A DNA stretch of 36,689 nucleotides from JAGOMW01 sp964644075 (GTDB taxonomy: Bacteria > Patescibacteriota > Gracilibacteria > BD1-5 > UBA2023). Numbering within the stretch: the first letter of the stretch is position 1; every line of letters begins with the position of its first letter. The position numbers were made by a program, and so were the translations under genes. Shown in pieces: positions 9,788 through 18,665 of the stretch. Where the stretch lies: positions 1-36,689 of the forward strand of contig CAZXUQ010000008.1 of the NCBI GenBank assembly GCA_964644075.1. The letters run 5' to 3'. The notes beneath the pieces are model-generated. The model saw nothing but the letters and a program-made list of their open reading frames with translations. It had not been told where the DNA came from and made no database searches.

Positions 9788-10768
9788 TTAGTATTGAGTG
9801 TTAATAGTATTTTGAACCCAAGCGGAGATAGTTTTCGCATCTGCGATAGAGAATACTCCAGTAAGACCAACAGTCTGAGTCACGAGCTTATCTGAGTCAT
9901 TTGAACGCTTCCACTCACTGAGGGTTACCTGAGCAAGTTCGAATCCAACCTCAGATTTCTTCGTCGCACCGATGAGAACTGGTCCAGTTGCAGTGAATGA
10001 TATAGCTTTCTTGTCCCCATTGACGACCATCTGGAGGATAGTATCAGAGTCGTAGATAAGTTCCATATCTCCCTTCACCTGGAATGTCGTGTTATGGATA
10101 GACTCGATATTCGTAGATCCGAGAGCCATATACTTCTCTGGAGCTTTCTCGATAGTAAGCTTGTAGCTGGAAGCCTTGACTGCGAGTGCTGCAGCGAGAC
10201 CAGCAATATTTGCTGCCATCTTCACAACGACACCGGATGCAAGGAATGGATTTTGAGCAGTGTATCCTGGACTTTTATCGGTAACTGTCACTACTTGACC
10301 TCCTTGAAACTTCGCAGTAAACGTGACATAATCCCCACTCTTCGCCTCGATCGTGAGAGACTCGAGTACAGAGTATGGAGCTTGCTTTGTTCCTGCTGGT
10401 CCGTCTTCTGTGAACGTATACGTCACAGGACAGTTATCATTCTTGCGAGTGAAGTTATGCTTATAGACACCAGTCTCGATGAGAGATGGTGTCGCAGAAG
10501 TCCCAAAACACGCCATGAGAAGATGACCGATAGAGTCATCACGGACGATACCCTCGAGCATCGTTTCGCTGGTATTCTCGACTGGACGTGAGTCAGAAAC
10601 CTTATCGATAACACCGATTCCAGAGTCATCCTCTACATTTTTGATAATAGGATTTACTTCCGCTTTACGGCAAGGAATCCAAGTGGTAGGATCTACGGCA
10701 GTACCAGAAGTGGTCTCCTTTGCGAGACCAATGGCAACCATTCGACCGATGTGAACATTACATGTCAT
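9788..10768 (-). CDS. Major tail tube protein
   Basis: 326 residues beginning MTCNVHIGRMVAIGLAKETT, a typical start for phage tail tube proteins (phage tail tube / Lambda_tail_2-like proteins with ...KETTSGTAVDPTTW...). It sits immediately before the tail chaperones, the conserved tube-chaperone-tape-measure order. Beta-rich throughout. It contains no UGA codon at all despite about 30 glycines, consistent with very high expression. It is preceded by a 35-residue gene and the promoter at 10924-10951. Confidence 0.88.
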   Translation of the reverse strand: MTCNVHIGRMVAIGLAKETTSGTAVDPTTWIPCRKAEVNPIIKNVEDDSGIGVIDKVSDSRPVENTSETMLEGIVRDDSIGHLLMACFGTSATPSLIETGVYKHNFTRKNDNCPVTYTFTEDGPAGTKQAPYSVLESLTIEAKSGDYVTFTAKFQGGQVVTVTDKSPGYTAQNPFLASGVVVKMAANIAGLAAALAVKASSYKLTIEKAPEKYMALGSTNIESIHNTTFQVKGDMELIYDSDTILQMVVNGDKKAISFTATGPVLIGATKKSEVGFELAQVTLSEWKRSNDSDKLVTQTVGLTGVFSIADAKTISAWVQNTINTQY

Positions 10769-10780
10769 AGGATAAAAAGA

Positions 10781-10888
10781 TTATTGAAGTATAGTTTCCC
10801 CAGTGCGAGGATAAAAAACAGGCACTTTCTTTGGGGTTTCTTCGACTTCTGTGCCTGGTGTGGCAGTGGCATTTTGCTTCTTACTCAT
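10781..10888 (-). CDS. 35-residue protein ahead of the tail tube gene
   Basis: Reads MSKKQNATATPGTEVEETPK... and ends in TAA 12 nt before the tail tube ATG. It is the first open frame after the late promoter at 10924-10951 and its ATG carries the conserved leader motif (AATCC then 10 nt). Low complexity, polar, no recognised domain. It may be a small structural or leader peptide. Confidence 0.6.
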   Translation of the reverse strand: MSKKQNATATPGTEVEETPKKVPVFYPRTGETILQ

Positions 10889-10951
10889 AAACAAAATAGG
10901 ATTAAAAAGTTGAATACTCTTTTACTATATCACTGGTACTATTTCCGTCAA
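10889..10951 (-). promoter_or_regulatory. Late promoter for tail tube operon, with operator-like leader
   Basis: Minus strand: -35 TTGACG (10946-10951), 16-nt spacer, -10 TATAGT (10924-10929), then a leader containing TTTTTAATCCTATTTTGTTT immediately before the ATG at 10888. Both the sigma70-like core (preceded by AACAA) and the leader motif are shared with the protease promoter at 15283-15310. Confidence 0.75.
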
Positions 10952-10954
10952 TTG

Positions 10955-11362
10955 TTATACATCGACCAATTTATCACACGCGAGCATGATGTCACAAACT
11001 CGAGTATTTTCTCATTCCATCCATCACCACTTGATGCCTATGCGAGTACGGTATACTTCACATCCCCATGTGAGATCATCTCGAAGTGCTGTGAGTATCG
11101 TATCCACGAGCGTTCGCATATTTGTAGTAGTATTTGGAAGATCCTTGGAGCTATCGATAACTCGAACCTTGAAGTTATATGTGAGCGTGTCCGTGAGATT
11201 ATCAAATGGGAGTTCCTCATTATCCGTGTCATCCTCGACAATGGAGATATAGGGAAACTTATCAGCAAGCTGGTTCTCATACTGTAAAACCTCCTTCACC
11301 GTGGATGGTGCAAGAGGAGAGAGTCGAGCATAGATTTTACTGGAGAGTGAAGCGTATGACAT
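10955..11362 (-). CDS. Tail terminator / completion protein candidate, 135 residues
   Basis: Starts MSYASLSSKIYARLSPL four bases after the HK97-gp10-like gene ends (TAG, T, ATG) and stops just before the -35 box of the tail tube promoter. The position between gp10-like and tail tube genes is that of the tail terminator (Lambda gpU / HK97 gp10-11 region). Sequence such as DNLTDTLTYNFKVRVID is compatible with that alpha/beta fold but I see no diagnostic motif. Two UGA-Gly codons lie near the C-terminus. Confidence 0.65.
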
Positions 11363-11363
11363 A

Positions 11364-11762
11364 CTATTTTGTGGTTGATTCTATAAATGACTTGAGCGTG
11401 GCACCGATTTTTGGAATCTCAGAATTATATGCTGGTATGAGATATGGTTTTCACTTCTGGACGACTCGTTTTGCAAAGTGCCACTTTCCTCCGCTTTTCC
11501 ATGCGAGCATTTTTGCTTTCTTTGGAGTGATGACTCCACCAAATTCTCGCATACGAGCATACGGCAAGTTACTTCACACTTTTCCTTGTCCGAGTTCTGG
11601 CTGTACATCCGAGAGGATAGATCTACGGAGAGTACCAGTCTTGTATGGGGAGTTCGTCACCGCCTTCGATCGGATATTCTGAGTAATCTTGTAGATGGTT
11701 TTTATCTTGGCTTTCGCGATGTCTGGGAGTTTCCCAGTGTTTTTAACTATTATCATTATCAC
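11364..11762 (-). CDS. HK97 gp10-like head-tail protein
   Basis: 132 residues. The segment SKAVTNSPYKTGTLRRSILS is the family hallmark (Ala...Pro-x-x-Thr-Gly-x-Leu-Arg-x-Ser), and the C-terminal part (YARMREFGGVITPKKAKML and later GKPYLIPAY) also matches. These proteins join the tail to the capsid neck. The ATG at 11762 overlaps the end of the upstream 102-residue gene by 20 bases. UGA-Gly occurs at two or more sites. Confidence 0.85.
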
Positions 11763-12051
11763 GGACGATTATTTCGAGATGGCTATCGATGAAGCAATCA
11801 TATACTTTTACTCCCTCCACTTTGTACTTTTTCCCTCATGCCTCGATCATGTCACGTTGCGCTACATCCATGAAGTCCGTAAATATTCGATACATTTCTC
11901 CGCCTGGAGCACCATCATAGATTGCTTTGATAGCGTCATCTGCTGGCTCGATGAATGCTGGTTCATTCGATGTCACGATAACAGAATATTCCCTCGTTGC
12001 TCACGAAGGAAGTCTTTTTACAGTGATGGAAGTGTTGGTCGTTAAGAGCAT
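11743..12051 (-). CDS. Head closure (stopper) candidate, 102 residues
   Basis: Starts MLLTTNTSITVKRLPSGA and is beta-rich, with a segment YRIFTDFMDVAQRDMIEAGG followed by KKYKVEGVKVYDCF, similar in pattern to gp16/HK97-gp7-type head-closure proteins, which show a 'rgD.i...gk.y.V..V' core. It overlaps the connector gene by 10 bases. Placement and size fit; the exact family is not proven. Confidence 0.65.
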
Positions 12052-12566
12052 ACAAAAACTCGTTTATATTTTGAAAGGAGACGTTCAATATCCATGGTAT
12101 TTTCCGTGCGAGCCGTTCCATACTTCACCGTGAGATCACCCTGACGAAACTCTGTGACTCACTTTGCCTTTGATACTGCGCGCTCTTCGAGGATCATCTG
12201 TTTTTGAGCGAGCTTGATATCCTCTGGCATCGTCGCGAATCCATCGATATATTCGATACTGATTTTCCCCCAATCGTTTGGATCTACAATATCTGTGAAG
12301 CGAAGCATATATCCATCAATCTCGAAGTTCGTGAGACTGACGGTATTTATCTTTGGCGTTCCATGTGGATTAATTCCACGGAGATAGTATGGTTGGCACT
12401 TGTATTCGTGCTTCTCGGTGACTTGCTCCTCTGCGAGTGTTGATACTTTGAGGATGCTTAAAATAGTCCCCTCTGTTGCCGAGAGGAGACTATTGAGGAG
12501 TGCATCTTCACTCGATCAGGTTATACCGAGGTATGTTTTGACTTCTTCGAGTGTACAGATTGCCAT
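12042..12566 (-). CDS. Head-tail connector (adaptor, gp6-like)
   Basis: 174 residues starting MAICTLEEVKTYLGITGSSE, the characteristic start of phage gp6/gp15-type connectors (helical bundle that docks under the portal), where the Gly after the Thr is UGA. The middle segment NDWGKISIEYIDGFATMPEDIKLA matches the 'I...Y..Gy..iP.di..A' connector core. It lies directly downstream of the capsid genes. Confidence 0.82.
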
Positions 12567-12570
12567 AGAA

Positions 12571-12999
12571 TTATGCTTGAGGAGTTAGATTTGTCTCAGT
12601 TCCTTCTGGAGTCTGAGTAGTAACTGGAGGAGTGGTATTCTCATCGACTACAGTTTTTGCGAGAGCTTCCTGTGCATCTGCTTCCTTGAGCTTTGCGATG
12701 ATATCAGTGTTCTTCCTGAGACCCTTAATATCAACCAGTCGATCTTCAGCTTGCTTCTTCAGGTCGGCATTCGTGAGTCCCTCGTAAGGGTCTTTTTCAC
12801 CTTCTGGAGTCTGAGTAGTAGCTGGAGGAGTGGTGACTCCATCTGCGGTCTTTACCTCTTGGAAGAATCTCTTATATGATTTCGTGATAGAGACTTCACT
12901 CTCGGTAACTTCTGCGACTTCTCCGGGATTAAGCACTTTCTTCTCTCCCTGGATGCGGACGAGCTGTGCTTCGTCTGAAATATTTTGAATGTATGGCAT
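12571..12999 (-). CDS. Small capsid-operon protein with duplicated linker and SAP/HeH-like helix pair
   Basis: 142 residues if the ATG at 12999 (MPYIQNISDEAQLVRI) is used; an in-frame ATG 16 codons earlier is less likely. A PPATTQTPEGE linker occurs twice (residues about 53-63 and 127-135), flanking a helical segment GLTNADLKKQAEDRLVDIKG that resembles a HeH/SAP-type helix-extended-helix. The linker repeat is a 35-bp DNA repeat. No UGA codons. Located between the major capsid protein and connector, so possibly a minor head or decoration protein. Confidence 0.65.
   Translation of the reverse strand: MPYIQNISDEAQLVRIQGEKKVLNPGEVAEVTESEVSITKSYKRFFQEVKTADGVTTPPATTQTPEGEKDPYEGLTNADLKKQAEDRLVDIKGLRKNTDIIAKLKEADAQEALAKTVVDENTTPPVTTQTPEGTETNLTPQA
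12603..12834. repeat. Two direct copies of a 35-bp repeat inside one gene
   Basis: Copies at 12603-12637 and 12800-12834 differ at a single base and encode the same Thr/Pro linker (TTPPxTTQTPEG). They flank the helix-extended-helix-like part of the 142-residue gene, which points to a recent internal duplication or domain insertion. Confidence 0.85.
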
Positions 13000-13061
13000 A
13001 GTGTATATGTTAGAAAATACTGACAAGGGGCATAGAGCCCACTGCATAGCATTCGCTAATC

Positions 13062-14162
13062 TTAGAACAATGTAGCGTTGTAACCGAGAGCAACTGTAGG
13101 GTCTGTCTGACCTGCGAGCTTGTTCACGATAGAGAAACCAAAATCAAAGTATCCGATGAGCATGATTCCCTTTGCTGGAACTCGAACCACTTCGAGTTTG
13201 AATTCCTGTCCAAATCCGTACTGAACTGCGGACTTGTGCATTGCGATCACACCACCCTTTACGTTGTTTGCGCCTACTGCATCAACTACACCAGTAGCGT
13301 TGGTCTTCCAGAAGTCACGAGCCACGAAGACATCAGAACCAAGGAGGTTTCCGATAGCTCCTGTGTGGATAGTAGAGTCCTTTCCACTCTTGTATGCCTC
13401 GAGGAATGTATCGATAGTCGATGCCTTATTGAGCGTAGAACGAGCCATAAGGAAGAGGATATCTGCAGGATTCGCTGCAAGATCACCGAGTATGTTATTG
13501 AGCGCGAAGAAGTCAGTCGCATCCATAGCACCCATATCATACTTCATAGTAGCATCTGCGAGAGCCACTGAACGAAGACCAGTATGACCGAGACGAGTGT
13601 GGTGTTTTGCATTACCAGCACCAGTGAGGTTATTGATATCACCATCAGTATCTGAATTGATAATCATTGACTCGATAGTACGAGCTGCACTTGCTGCGAT
13701 GAGACCCTTGACCCACTCTTCGACGTTCTTCACTGAGTAGCGGAGTTGGTCATCAGAGATAGGTATACGGAGAACGAGCTTTTTCTGATTGATAGTGATA
13801 TCAGCAGTAGTAGGCTTTCCGTTTCCGACAACACCGTCGTAGATACCTTCATCTGCAGTGCTGTTTGCTGTCCACTCATCCTCACCTTGGAAGAATCCAA
13901 CTTCACCAAGGACTGGAACAGTTGCACTCTTCGGCATGTTGCTTCCATGGTTACCCGGAAGAGCCGAGAGAAGTGACGAGTATGTAGGGATGAGACTGAT
14001 AACTTCATTGAGAAGTACATTCTCAGGAATGAGTTCTGCACCTGCACCAGTATTGGTAGTATGCATTACTTCATTCGCTTTTGTTTCAGCACCATCGAGT
14101 GCTTTAGGAGTGATACCAAGGACTTCCTTGATTTCACCGATGCGTTTATCGATCTGATTCAT
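13062..14162 (-). CDS. Major capsid protein (HK97 fold)
   Basis: 366 residues starting MNQIDKRIGEIKEVLGITPK with a short helical N-arm, then typical HK97-fold features: ELIPENVLLNEVISLIP at the N-arm end, KKLVLRIPISDDQLRYSV in the E-loop/P-domain, and ...FKLEVVRVPAKGIMLIGYF near the C-terminus. It follows the protease-scaffold gene and precedes connectors, the standard order. No UGA codon occurs although glycine is frequent (about 40 by hand count), which fits selection on a very highly expressed gene. Confidence 0.92.
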   Translation of the reverse strand: MNQIDKRIGEIKEVLGITPKALDGAETKANEVMHTTNTGAGAELIPENVLLNEVISLIPTYSSLLSALPGNHGSNMPKSATVPVLGEVGFFQGEDEWTANSTADEGIYDGVVGNGKPTTADITINQKKLVLRIPISDDQLRYSVKNVEEWVKGLIAASAARTIESMIINSDTDGDINNLTGAGNAKHHTRLGHTGLRSVALADATMKYDMGAMDATDFFALNNILGDLAANPADILFLMARSTLNKASTIDTFLEAYKSGKDSTIHTGAIGNLLGSDVFVARDFWKTNATGVVDAVGANNVKGGVIAMHKSAVQYGFGQEFKLEVVRVPAKGIMLIGYFDFGFSIVNKLAGQTDPTVALGYNATLF

Positions 14163-14183
14163 AAGAAAAAATAAGATAAGAAA

Positions 14184-15239
14184 TTAATGATTTTTTGCCG
14201 ATTGAATGAGTGAATCTATGTATCCAGTGGACTTTTGCTCCTCCTTTCCGAGAGTACCACCAACGATTGTGGCAATACCTTTCTTCATCGGAATACTTGC
14301 AACCGCCTCTCTGATACCTTTCATCTCCCCATTCAGAGCCTCGATGACTTCGACGAGCTTCAGATTGAACTCCTTAGCCGTCTTGAGTTCGCTCTCGAGT
14401 CCTGCGACTTTCGCCTCCAGACCCTCAAACGATTTTCTCTCTACCTGTATAGACTTCTCTTCGGGTACTTCAGGCGCAGGTGTTTCACTGCCTGTCTCTG
14501 CATTTAGAGCTTCGACTACTGGAGCTTCCTCTGAGACTTGCGGAGTTTCACCGCCTGTTTCACTACCTTCGGTATTGAGTGCTTCTTGTGCGACATCTGC
14601 GATTACTTCCTGAGGCGTGTCGTCCGCCGTTTCAGGTGTTTCTTTTTTTTCTTTACTATCGAGGAGCTCCTTCCATTTCTTGGCTTCTTCATCGAAGAAT
14701 GATTTGACCGATTTTTCGAGAGAGAATACTGCGTGTGGATTGGCTGGAGTGGATACGACTGATATCTCTATCAGGTCGAGTTCCTTGATCGTGCGAGTAG
14801 TATTTCCATACCACACATCCTCCCAACTGCATCCTGGCTCGTATCCGCGTTCTGTGGCAACCAATTTTCCGTCTTCGTCATGGATCTCCCATTTTTTCGG
14901 TATGTATCCGATAGAGAATGCACCGAGAACACCGTCCTCGATTTTCTTCATACAGTCATTCTCGTTATAGAGGACGTTTCCGACAACCTCGAGACCCTTG
15001 CTATCGACGGTGAGTTCTTCGAATCGTCCGATTGGTTTATCTGCATCGTGTTGGAGGAGCATCACTGGTGCTTTCATGAAGACATCTACTGTCCCATCAA
15101 ACGCCTTTGGTTCGACCACATCGTTATAACGATCGAGATCCTTAGTGGATGCATATCCTTTTATCTTGAGACTTCCGTCTGCTTTCTTCTCGATAGACTT
15201 TGTGTCCATGAGAACCTGGAATGAAAACTTTTTGTTCAT
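14184..15239 (-). CDS. Prohead protease fused to a scaffold-like C-terminal domain
   Basis: 351 residues. The N-terminal half is the HK97-type U35 protease: GYASTKDLDRYNDVV, catalytic His64 in LLQHDADKPIGRF, Ser109 in LGAFSIGY, and the closing ISVVSTPANPHA. The C-terminal half (about 175-351) is a Glu/Thr/Pro-rich linker and a coiled coil (FEGLEAKVAGLESELKTAKE), as expected of a scaffold that the protease later destroys. Chosen start: the ATG at 15239, directly behind the leader motif; longer in-frame readings run into the promoter. No UGA codons. Confidence 0.9.
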   Translation of the reverse strand: MNKKFSFQVLMDTKSIEKKADGSLKIKGYASTKDLDRYNDVVEPKAFDGTVDVFMKAPVMLLQHDADKPIGRFEELTVDSKGLEVVGNVLYNENDCMKKIEDGVLGAFSIGYIPKKWEIHDEDGKLVATERGYEPGCSWEDVWYGNTTRTIKELDLIEISVVSTPANPHAVFSLEKSVKSFFDEEAKKWKELLDSKEKKETPETADDTPQEVIADVAQEALNTEGSETGGETPQVSEEAPVVEALNAETGSETPAPEVPEEKSIQVERKSFEGLEAKVAGLESELKTAKEFNLKLVEVIEALNGEMKGIREAVASIPMKKGIATIVGGTLGKEEQKSTGYIDSLIQSAKNH

Positions 15240-15310
15240 ATACCAAATAGGATTAAAAGGTTTAATTTTATATGATACTCTCACTATACCAACCGACGAT
15301 TTGGTGTCAA
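15240..15310 (-). promoter_or_regulatory. Late promoter for the protease/capsid operon, with operator-like leader
   Basis: Minus strand: -35 TTGACA (15305-15310), 16-nt spacer, -10 TATAGT (15283-15288). A leader with AACCTTTTAATCCTATTTGG then leads to the ATG at 15239. The promoter core lies inside the 3' end of the 72-residue gene, whose stop is at 15268-15270. Core and leader closely match the promoters at 10924-10951 and 22537-22565. Confidence 0.82.
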
Positions 15311-15486
15311 TTGTTATTCTTCTCACTTTTGTAGGCGACAAGCTCTGCCTCAAATCATTCGCGGATATACTCATGTCCAATTCGGAGCTCAGTGAGTGTC
15401 CAACCTTTACGCCATCTGACGATATTCTCGCGCGAGGCTTCTATTCCGTTGTGTACCAAGAATGTTCTGATTGGCATACTTGTCAT
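15268..15486 (-). CDS. Hypothetical protein, 72 residues
   Basis: Starts MTSMPIRTFLVHNGIEASRE three bases after the MuF-like gene ends. It looks soluble and mixed alpha/beta (WRKGWTLTELRIGHEYIREG). Its last third overlaps the late promoter of the protease gene. No family recognised. A second in-frame ATG lies three codons downstream. Probably a minor head-region protein. Confidence 0.68.
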
Positions 15487-15489
15487 AGG

Positions 15490-16221
15490 CTATAAGACGT
15501 TATAGAGTAAGGCACATCGACAGCGCGGATGATCGCTTGCTGGAGGAATGAGGTCTCCAGTACCTGAGAATTTATGATCGAGAGGAACCCATCCATCCCC
15601 CTCGTTCTGTGTATGTGTGGCGGTGACTTTGAGATCATGCACGGTGCTCCATTTTTTCTGTACTTCGAATCATTCATCAGAGAGGGCTTTCATCGGGAGA
15701 TATTCTCCGAACTGATATGCCTTTCCTACTTGATTGATAGCGATGAGCTCGGCACGATTCCGTGAGAATACGAACGGATCGAGTACTTCTATCTTGTCGG
15801 CAATCTGTCCGTATGTGAGACCTTCTTTGGTTCACTTCACGACCGCTGCGCGTATCCTGTCTATGGTAGTATTCGAGATACTTCATCTCCTCTGTGAGAG
15901 GTGGAGTTCTCGAAGTGCAGTGATATACACAGACTCTGGTTTTGTTGGTATAGAGAAGTCAATCTCGAATGTCGGTATCTCATCTTCATATCATTCCATA
16001 GAGTCCTTTGCTCCTCGAGAGATAATTGGTTTCACCCGATTCACGAGTGCATCCACCAGTGGAGAGACATAGTGGTCAAAAAACATTGATAGACTGTCAA
16101 GAAAACCTTTTTGAGTATCGAGACCCTTGAGGTAATTTACGACAGCCTTCTTGTCTTTTATGAGCTCCCGATAGAGAGCGTTCGCGAGTGTTTTCTCTGC
16201 ACGAGTGGTGTATTTATTCAT
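15490..16221 (-). CDS. MuF-like head morphogenesis protein
   Basis: 243 residues. The C-terminal half carries the Mu protein F / SPP1 gp7 signature: KKWSTVHDLKVTATHTQNEG, then DHPRCRCALLYNVL with the CxC close to the end. MuF-like proteins are minor head proteins associated with the portal and ejected or structural in the capsid. The ATG overlaps the end of the 358-residue gene by eight bases. Several UGA-Gly codons occur, one at the conserved Gly after THTQNE-type motifs. Confidence 0.85.
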
Positions 16222-17290
16222 CCTCTTCGATTGAAATAGTAAAGTCTTTTGCTCCTGCCTGTTCTATTTTGGTGTCAAAAGTATCGAGCCTGTCTGAGAG
16301 ATATTTGATACCGAGGGAAATGTGCTCCATGAGTTTCATCTCAGAGCTGGATACATGCTTCGAAGATACGAGTGCCTGTTCCTTTTTCTCTTTTTCCATT
16401 GCTACCTTGATATCGAAGAATCCATTTTTCAGAAGTTCGGAGAACTCCTTCACGAGACCTGAGCTCGTCATGCCGAGAAGTTGTACGAGTTTGATATTGC
16501 TTTCTTCCGCCTGTTCCATAGCAGACAAAATGTCCGATTTTATTCCCCTGAGTTCTTCCGAATAGTCACGTATCTCGATTTTCTCGATTGCCTCGATAGT
16601 CTTTTTTGCCGAATCGATGAGAGCTTTTCCAGATTCCGACATATTCTCGAGACCTGTTTTGATATCGCCAAAGTTCTCAATAACAGTATCCGTGAGTGAT
16701 TCGAGTGTAGTCTGGACTGTATCAACCTTTTTATCAGTGCTTTTTGCCACCTTCTCAATACCCTCGAGGAGCTTTCTGTCATCCTTGGTAAATCATCCAT
16801 CCATGGAGATATTGCGAACCGCTCCTGTGGATGCTCGAGATGATACCTTCACGTCTATTTTTTCATTCATCGCCTCTATCATCGCCACTTGCTCAGGAGT
16901 GAGTCCACTTCCTCCTCCAGTACTACCACCAGTCGCGACTGTGATAGCCTGTACTGGTTGCTGATAACGGATATTCACACGGAAAATACTGAGAGTATTC
17001 GTAAAAGGATCTCAGGTGAGATCTACGAGAATCCCATTCGTTACAGTGAGTGTGTGATTTGCCTCTCTTGGTCGTATCTTCCAGCCATTTATCTGGAAGA
17101 TATAACACGGGATGGATGTTCCAGATGCTGGATCAATATCATTTCCTCATACAGCAGAATATCAGAGAGCATACTTCGAATTGTCTCCTGTGTGAACCCA
17201 GTCGATCCATCTACTCCAAAAATCCCTCATATCGAGGGTATTGGAGGAGAGGATTGCAACCTTATTTATGCCGTCAAATGTGTATGCCAT
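16214..17290 (-). CDS. Virion structural protein with beta N-domain and long coiled coil
   Basis: 358 residues. The N-terminal 110 residues (...FWSRWIDWVHTGDNSKYALG..., NGWKIRPREANHTLTVTNGI, then IRYQQPVQAITVATGG) form a domain I have seen in other phages as an uncharacterised structural protein. After a Gly/Ser hinge (residues about 118-128) comes a long helical, coiled-coil-like tail (about 130-345). It resembles a fibre or whisker with a globular head. Hidden by UGA codons at several sites. Function is unknown. Confidence 0.75.
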
Positions 17291-17300
17291 GAGAAAAATA

Positions 17301-18650
17301 TTACGCTGTGTAGACTGGGTCTGCTGATCACTTATTTACTATTGTCTGCCCTACGGCACGAGTAATCGTATGATTGGTGACGGTCGTAGTAGAGTTCCCT
17401 GGATTCGTACAGACTATCACGATACTCGCGTCTGTTCCTGCAGTTCTTCCGCCCTGCACGTTTCCATCATAGTCGAATGTCTTCGAGATAGAGCCTCCAG
17501 AGATTGTTCCAGTGATGTCCGCACCACTCGCATCTTTCACGATGATCGCATTATCTGTGAGATAGTCGTTTGACCCTGGGAGATCTGCGAAGTATGCAGT
17601 ATATTTTCCTATACTTCCTGCCGTGAGTGTCGAGTCGAAGGTGAAAGTCATACCTGAGATGTACGGATTCGTTCGAGCTACTCCGTTTTTATCGTAGAAC
17701 GTGATACGGTTAGCATCATTGGAGTTGTAGTTGTCGATGTAGACACCAGTTCCAGTGATACCATTGTCACCGACCATCGTGAGGAGTATATCTGCCGTTT
17801 TTCCGTTCACACTTCCTGCACCTGCATCGATATCAGAGTTTTGACGTTCAAGGTAAGCAATCTTCGTATAGATTTGCTCCAGTGTAGCACCATTTCCCTC
17901 GATAATCGTTCGGAATGGATACCCAGTACCTCAGATAGTCCGTGTTTGGTCTGTCCCATAGTACGTTACAGTGATTCATGAGTACGGAGCACCACTCATA
18001 GCCGCATCGTTCGCGAGGATCTTCGGGTCATCAGCATTCGAGAGGAGCATATCGATGATATATGGTCATGTTCCCGTGAGACCAGTATCCGCGAGGACAG
18101 AACTTTTATAGGTTTTTCCATATTCACGACAATATGCCTTGAAGAATGTACGAGAGTCAAAGTTTCCATTGGTAGAGTCTCCATATACTTGGACAGCTTC
18201 ATTGACTTCATCAGCATAGGTGAAGTCCGTCGGTGCAGATGAGGACGTGAGCTGGTAGTAGAGCTGAGCTCCTGCGGAGACGTCACCTCGCGATACCACA
18301 CCTACATAGACGCGATTAAGGACTCCTGCAGAGCTTCGCTCTTCCCATCATCCATCACGAAGCATCTTACGAGTTGCATCGTTCGATGGCTTCCATCCAT
18401 TGATAAATCGATAGAGACCCTTTGGCTGGTTCGCAACCATAATGAGATCGTATGACATTGGAAATGCGTACTTTTTGAGAGTTGCGTCAGTGTCCCAGAG
18501 TTTTACGAACTTGGAATAGAGTGCCTGCATCGTGACACCATCCTTTGCGACGAGATTTCCTGTCGCATTGAGCGTGAATGTAAGTGATCACTGTGTGATC
18601 GTGAGTTCGGTGTCTACTACCAGTAGATCACCATCGAGAATCTTAGCCAT
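17301..18650 (-). CDS. Beta-rich virion structural protein, 449 residues
   Basis: Begins MAKILDGDLLVVDTELTITQ and contains stretches such as KKYAFPMSYDLIMVANQPKG, then NYNSNDANRITFYDKNGVAR. The composition (Gly, Thr, Asn, Ser, Asp) and length fit a virion surface or fibre-type protein. It is in an operon with the 864- and 358-residue genes, with gaps of 15 and 10 bases. No diagnostic domain. Many UGA-Gly codons. Confidence 0.72.
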
Positions 18651-18665
18651 AAAAAAGAAAAAAAG

